Positions 32,491-35,178 of a stretch of 35,178 bases of DNA are shown here, in pieces; within the stretch, counting starts at the first letter, position 1, and every line of letters starts with the position of its first letter. Origin of the DNA: Colivivens sp963645405 (lineage in GTDB: Bacteria; Bacteroidota; Bacteroidia; Bacteroidales; Bacteroidaceae). Under the pieces are notes generated by a model. That model saw only the letters and a program-made list of their open reading frames with translations. It was not told the origin of the DNA and made no database searches. The stretch lies in NCBI GenBank assembly GCA_963645405.1, contig CAVISR010000019.1, positions 1 through 35,178 of the forward strand. The letters are read 5' to 3'. The translations under genes were made by a program, and so were the position numbers.

Positions 32491-33339
32491 ATGAAACACG
32501 AAATCACATTCACCAAGATGCACGGTGCGGGCAACGACTATATCTATGTTTACTTGCCTGACAATCCAATTGCCGACCCCGTAAAATGTTCAATCGACTG
32601 GAGCCGCTTCCATTTCGGAATCGGGTCCGACGGACTTATTCTCATCGACAAATCCCCGGTGGCAGACTTCTCCATGCGCATATTCAACAACGACGGGTCC
32701 GAAGCCATGATGTGTGGCAACGGAGTCAGGTGCGTAGGCAAATTCGTACGCGACCACGGACTTACCTCAAAGGACACAGTCTCTGTCGACACCCTTTCCG
32801 GAGTAAAGTACATCCGTTTGCATGAGAAAGACGGAGAAATTGTAAGCGGAACAGTTGATATGGGCGAACCGTCACTTGAAAACAAACAACAGCTTGCCAC
32901 AACCGACGGTCGTATGATAGATGGTGAGGTTTCCGTTGACGGCAAATCCTACAAGGGCACATATGTTTGCATGGGCAATCCCCACTTCGTGATTTTTGTG
33001 GACGACATCACGAGCGTTTCCCTCGAGGCCGTTGGTCCGTTGCTTGAGCACAACCCGTTGTTCCCCGAGCGCTGCAACATCGAGTTTGCCCAACTCATCG
33101 CTCCCGACACATTGCGTACCCGAGTATGGGAACGCGGTTCGGGCATCACCCTTGCTTGTGGAACCGGAGCTTGCGCCACAGCAGTTGCAGCTTGCGTCAC
33201 CGGTCGTTGCTCAAATAAATCAGCAATCCAGATGGATGGCGGACAACTCGACATCGAATGGAACAAACAGACAAACCACATCTTCCTCACCGGTCCTGCA
33301 GCCAATGTGTTCGAAGGAACAATACTGCTTGAGGAATGA
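32491..33339 (+). CDS. dapF: diaminopimelate epimerase
   Basis: DapF converts LL- to meso-diaminopimelate for lysine and peptidoglycan synthesis, without cofactors. The 282-residue protein carries both catalytic cysteines: FNNDGSEAMMCGNGVRCVGK (Cys75) and ITLACGTGACATAVA (about 227). FTKMHGAGNDYIYV, GIGSDGLILI, VCMGNPHFVIFVDD and RVWERGSGITLACGTGA are family motifs. It lies about 45 bp behind the decarboxylase terminator, so it should have its own promoter, though none is obvious. In many Bacteroidota dapF is followed by an aminotransferase gene dapL; here a convergent minus-strand gene follows instead. Confidence 0.95.
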   Translation: MKHEITFTKMHGAGNDYIYVYLPDNPIADPVKCSIDWSRFHFGIGSDGLILIDKSPVADFSMRIFNNDGSEAMMCGNGVRCVGKFVRDHGLTSKDTVSVDTLSGVKYIRLHEKDGEIVSGTVDMGEPSLENKQQLATTDGRMIDGEVSVDGKSYKGTYVCMGNPHFVIFVDDITSVSLEAVGPLLEHNPLFPERCNIEFAQLIAPDTLRTRVWERGSGITLACGTGACATAVAACVTGRCSNKSAIQMDGGQLDIEWNKQTNHIFLTGPAANVFEGTILLEE

Positions 33340-33431
33340 TGTCCCAATAATCAGTTCGGGATAAATTGGGAAATGCCATTGCTTGCATGCAAAGCCTTCA
33401 TTCGGTTCAGAAACGTGCCATTGCTTTCGGC

Positions 33432-33468
33432 TCAGGGGGAGAAGTCATTCACGGACTTCTCTCCCTGA
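33432..33468. terminator. strong hairpin between convergent dapF and a minus-strand gene
   Basis: TCAGGGGGAGAAGTC (33432-33446) pairs with GACTTCTCTCCCTGA (33454-33468), 15 bp with one G-U pair and a 7-nt loop. No T-run follows on either side, so it may protect 3' ends or stop transcription in another way. The rest of 33340-33540 shows nothing else that I can name. Confidence 0.55.
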
Positions 33469-33540
33469 ACCCATTATATCTATGAATCCTTGAACTTGAT
33501 ACGAACTTGGTACGAACTTAGGTCCTACTTGTATTCCCTT

Positions 33541-33810
33541 CTATTCTACGCTGATTTTGACGGTATAATCATTTATCCATGTTACAAAACCGTCTAGCTC
33601 GTCAGCCACCTCTTCCAACGCATCGTCAACCTGGAAACTCAATTCTTCAGGAATGTCGAGGAACTGTTCTTTGTTGAAGTCCACTTCCACAAAAGTTTCA
33701 CCTTCTATATAGCCATGCTCGATATTGTATTCCACACCTAAATCGAGTTCCACCAACGCACTGGTAACATACATTTCCAGCCTGCGTCTCTTGTTCTTAC
33801 TGTATCCCAT
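33541..33810 (-). CDS. hypothetical small acidic protein
   Basis: The 89-residue protein starts with a basic stretch (MGYSKNKRRRLE) and continues acidic: ELDLGVEYNIEHG, GETFVEVDFNKEQF, and EELSFQVDDALEEVADELDG. I do not recognise the family. No signal peptide, membrane segment or cysteine is present. It follows the 33903-34172 gene on the same strand with a 92-nt gap, and the two may form a transcript. Its coding-like amino acid pattern and a stop-free reading frame support a real gene, but evidence is limited. Confidence 0.6.
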   Translation of the reverse strand: MGYSKNKRRRLEMYVTSALVELDLGVEYNIEHGYIEGETFVEVDFNKEQFLDIPEELSFQVDDALEEVADELDGFVTWINDYTVKISVE

Positions 33811-33902
33811 GTTTTCGATTTATAATGTTTCTAATATTACTCGTAACTTATTCCGTTTAGGTTTTGTCTAAGTTCTGCAGATAAGACGTCGACACGAGGG
33901 AT

Positions 33903-34172
33903 TCAAGTAGTCTCGGGCTTACCCAAGACACCATAGCACTCGTTGACGAAGCCACCGTCTTTGGTGTATTCGACAATGTTGACGGCAGTCGCTTCTGATT
34001 TTGTGCAGGGGTGACCATTAGCATCATAATAATATGCCACGGAGTAATCACCTCCGTTTAAGGTCTTACCCATAATTGTCTCCGTATAACGTGGGTCGGG
34101 CTGTATGGTCACATTCTCAGCCCGCTCACCTGCCACCTCGTCCAGTAGCCTCTCTAATTCCCTGTCTGTCAT
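33903..34172 (-). CDS. hypothetical protein
   Basis: The 89-residue protein begins MTDRELERLLDEVAGERAEN, an amphipathic helix, and continues with a beta-rich part (ETIMGKTLNGGDYSVAYYYD, NIVEYTKDGGFVNECYGVLG). It is soluble by appearance, with two cysteines, and belongs to no family that I recognise. A promoter-like TATATTTG lies 20 nt upstream on the minus strand (34192-34199). It is divergent from the 34310-34815 pair. Confidence 0.6.
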   Translation of the reverse strand: MTDRELERLLDEVAGERAENVTIQPDPRYTETIMGKTLNGGDYSVAYYYDANGHPCTKSEATAVNIVEYTKDGGFVNECYGVLGKPETT

Positions 34173-34191
34173 ATTGAGGATATTTTCACCG

Positions 34192-34199
34192 CAAATATA
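34192..34199 (-). promoter_or_regulatory. -7 box for the minus-strand hypothetical genes
   Basis: The complement reads TATATTTG, an exact TAnnTTTG match, about 20 nt before the start at 34172. No clear -33 TTTG is present. Confidence 0.5.
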
Positions 34200-34293
34200 C
34201 GCAAATCACCCGAATCTGCCGTTGAAGACGCCAATTATTTTGTTTTTCCCGAGATATTTTAATCAAAGCAACCCATTCTTGAAAGAAAAACCT

Positions 34294-34301
34294 TATATTT
34301 G
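34294..34301 (+). promoter_or_regulatory. -7 box for the Cys-rich protein gene
   Basis: TATATTTG matches TAnnTTTG and lies 8 nt before the upstream ORF at 34310. No good -33 TTTG is visible at the expected distance. Confidence 0.5.
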
Positions 34302-34309
34302 CATCCACG

Positions 34310-34384
34310 ATGAGTCGTGCTCACCTAAGCAATCAAAGCAACATGAGTGCCCGCGCAATCAACAGTAAAATAAGAACTATATGA
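34310..34384 (+). CDS. short upstream ORF coupled to the Cys-rich protein gene
   Basis: ATG 34310 opens a 24-codon ORF (MSRAHLSNQSNMSARAINSK, then IRTI) that ends TGA 34382-34384, overlapping the start codon of the next gene as ATGA. It lies right behind the -7 box, so it would be the first thing translated on this message. The composition is rich in Ser, Asn, Arg and Ala. It may be a coupling or regulatory ORF; it may also be chance. Confidence 0.35.
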   Translation: MSRAHLSNQSNMSARAINSKIRTI

Positions 34385-34815
34385 TCAGGAAATTCTTCAC
34401 CACAGCCCCCAAGGACTATCCCGTCTGTGTGCATGACAAGTGCCCCAAGGCAGGAGAGTGCCTCCATCGCATCGCCTTCGAGAAGTTGCGGACAGAGAAA
34501 GACTATATGCGACTGCTCAACCCCGACCATTGCCCAGCCGATGACAGTTGCACGAACTACCGCTGCAACAAGCCGGTGCGTTATGCACGAGGCTTCACGG
34601 GCTTTCAGAGCAAGATGTATCCACAGCAGTACGACCGTTTCATGACCACACTCATCCTGCACTTTGGTCGCAACCCTTACTACGACCGCCGGCGCGGAGT
34701 GATAGCCATGCCGCCCAACGAGCAGGAACTTGTGCTGCAGGTGCTCAAGAAGGTGGGAGTGACGGAACAACTCACGTTCGACCGCTATGAGGATGCCATC
34801 AATTGGTACGACTGA
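34381..34815 (+). CDS. Cys-rich small protein, probably DUF6078 family
   Basis: The 144-residue protein has six cysteines in the first half (16, 21, 27, 51, 57, 62) in the pattern VCVHDKCPKAGEC and CPADDSCTNYRC, suggesting one or two metal sites. The second half has YARGFTGFQSKMYPQQYDRF and a helix-rich tail ending in NWYD. I believe it belongs to DUF6078, a Bacteroidales family of about 150 residues with no known role, but this is from memory. Its start codon overlaps the stop of a short upstream ORF. A 22-bp repeat array begins at the first base after its stop codon. Confidence 0.7.
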   Translation: MIRKFFTTAPKDYPVCVHDKCPKAGECLHRIAFEKLRTEKDYMRLLNPDHCPADDSCTNYRCNKPVRYARGFTGFQSKMYPQQYDRFMTTLILHFGRNPYYDRRRGVIAMPPNEQELVLQVLKKVGVTEQLTFDRYEDAINWYD

Positions 34816-34925
34816 ATGCTCCGTCAAAGACATATAGTCGCATGCCCCGTCCCTTCCAGTCGGGACAACCGTCCCTTTTACTCGGTACTCCAGTACCGAG
34901 CAGTCAGTACGCCAGTTCTGACTAA
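34816..34925 (+). repeat. 22-bp hairpin array following the Cys-rich protein gene
   Basis: Five 22-bp units start at 34816, 34838, 34860, 34882 and 34904. The last four begin TCG or TCA. Three fold on themselves: GGGACAACCGTCCC (34862-34875), CTCGGTACTCCAGTACCGAG (34881-34900, 9-bp stem) and AGTCAG...CTGACT (34902-34923). The GGGACAACCG part recalls the units at 5889 and 22303. 34926-35126 shows no feature that I can support. Confidence 0.75.
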
Positions 34926-35126
34926 CGGATACAAAAAGCAGGACTGATGGCAGATAGATTTAAGAATGATGTAAAGAACAAGAAACAGACAAGCAAAACA
35001 ATAGCACATCATTTTCCCATGTACATTCATTCATCTGCGAGCAATATCAGAAGCTTTCTTTCTACGAAAGCGTAAGTTCCTCCTAAATTTTCTCCTGAAG
35101 GTAAGAACTTGCCATCCGGATGACAA

Positions 35127-35178
35127 TAGGAGCTAGCTCTCTCCGAGAGCGTTAAAGCGAGCGTGGGTTTGTGGGCTG
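35127..35178 (+). repeat. MITE-like inverted-repeat element, copy 5 (cut by window end)
   Basis: TAGGAGCTAGCTCTCTCCGA and the following GAGCGTTAAAGCGAGCG match the left half of the other copies. The flank CATCCGGATG at 35113-35122 is shared with copy 4. Confidence 0.8.

Overview
The window looks like Bacteroidota chromosome, most likely Prevotellaceae (Prevotella sensu lato). The evidence is the trpB-E-G-D-C-F-A gene order, promoters of the TTTG / TAnnTTTG type, few Shine-Dalgarno sites, a bifunctional HisB, a Na+-pumping methylmalonyl-CoA decarboxylase operon, and proteins of Bacteroidales-type families (DUF4836-like lipoprotein, DUF6078-like protein). Base composition is near 50% G+C. The genus is inferred from protein style, not from a search.

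Layout. 1-1228 has no intact gene: a probable mobile-element gene remnant, a MITE-like palindromic repeat, a REP-like hairpin cluster and two short-period arrays. 1229-9439 is an aromatic amino acid block: aroB, then a complete trp operon. That operon is preceded by a leader peptide with two near-adjacent Trp codons, a candidate antiterminator and a clear intrinsic terminator, which together look like classical ribosome-mediated attenuation. 9518-12577 holds serine dehydratase (sdaA), a flavin-reductase-like protein and O-acetylhomoserine sulfhydrylase. 12841-14523 (minus strand) holds guanine deaminase and mannose-1-phosphate guanylyltransferase, divergent from a large flippase/polysaccharide pyruvyl transferase fusion. 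17483-23235 is a probable operon: lipoprotein, ABC ATPase, ABC permease, an AmgK-like sugar kinase fused to a RapZ C-terminal domain, and a MurU-like nucleotidyltransferase. 23335-27772 is hisG-D-C-B. 27939-32373 is methylmalonyl-CoA epimerase followed by the decarboxylase subunits, including a carrier protein with two biotinyl domains, and closes with a good terminator. dapF, two unrecognised minus-strand genes and a Cys-rich small protein follow.

How the parts work together. AroB supplies the shikimate/chorismate pathway. TrpE/G, D, F, C, A and B convert chorismate to tryptophan, with serine consumed by TrpB, while SdaA downstream degrades serine. HisG, HisD, HisC and HisB cover four of the histidine enzymes. 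MCE plus the decarboxylase complex convert methylmalonyl-CoA to propionyl-CoA while pumping Na+. The AmgK-MurU pair fits recycling of cell-wall amino sugars to UDP-MurNAc.

Most notable: (1) the trp attenuator; (2) a family of intergenic arrays with exact 22-bp periodicity, often palindromic, at four loci (plus a 21-bp relative), two of which also share a ~50-bp tail; (3) a separate 33/44-bp-spaced hairpin family inside the trp operon with compensated stems; (4) the AmgK-RapZ and flippase-pyruvyltransferase fusions; (5) five copies of a ~100-120 bp inverted-repeat element, one of which supplies the stop codon of the fusion gene.
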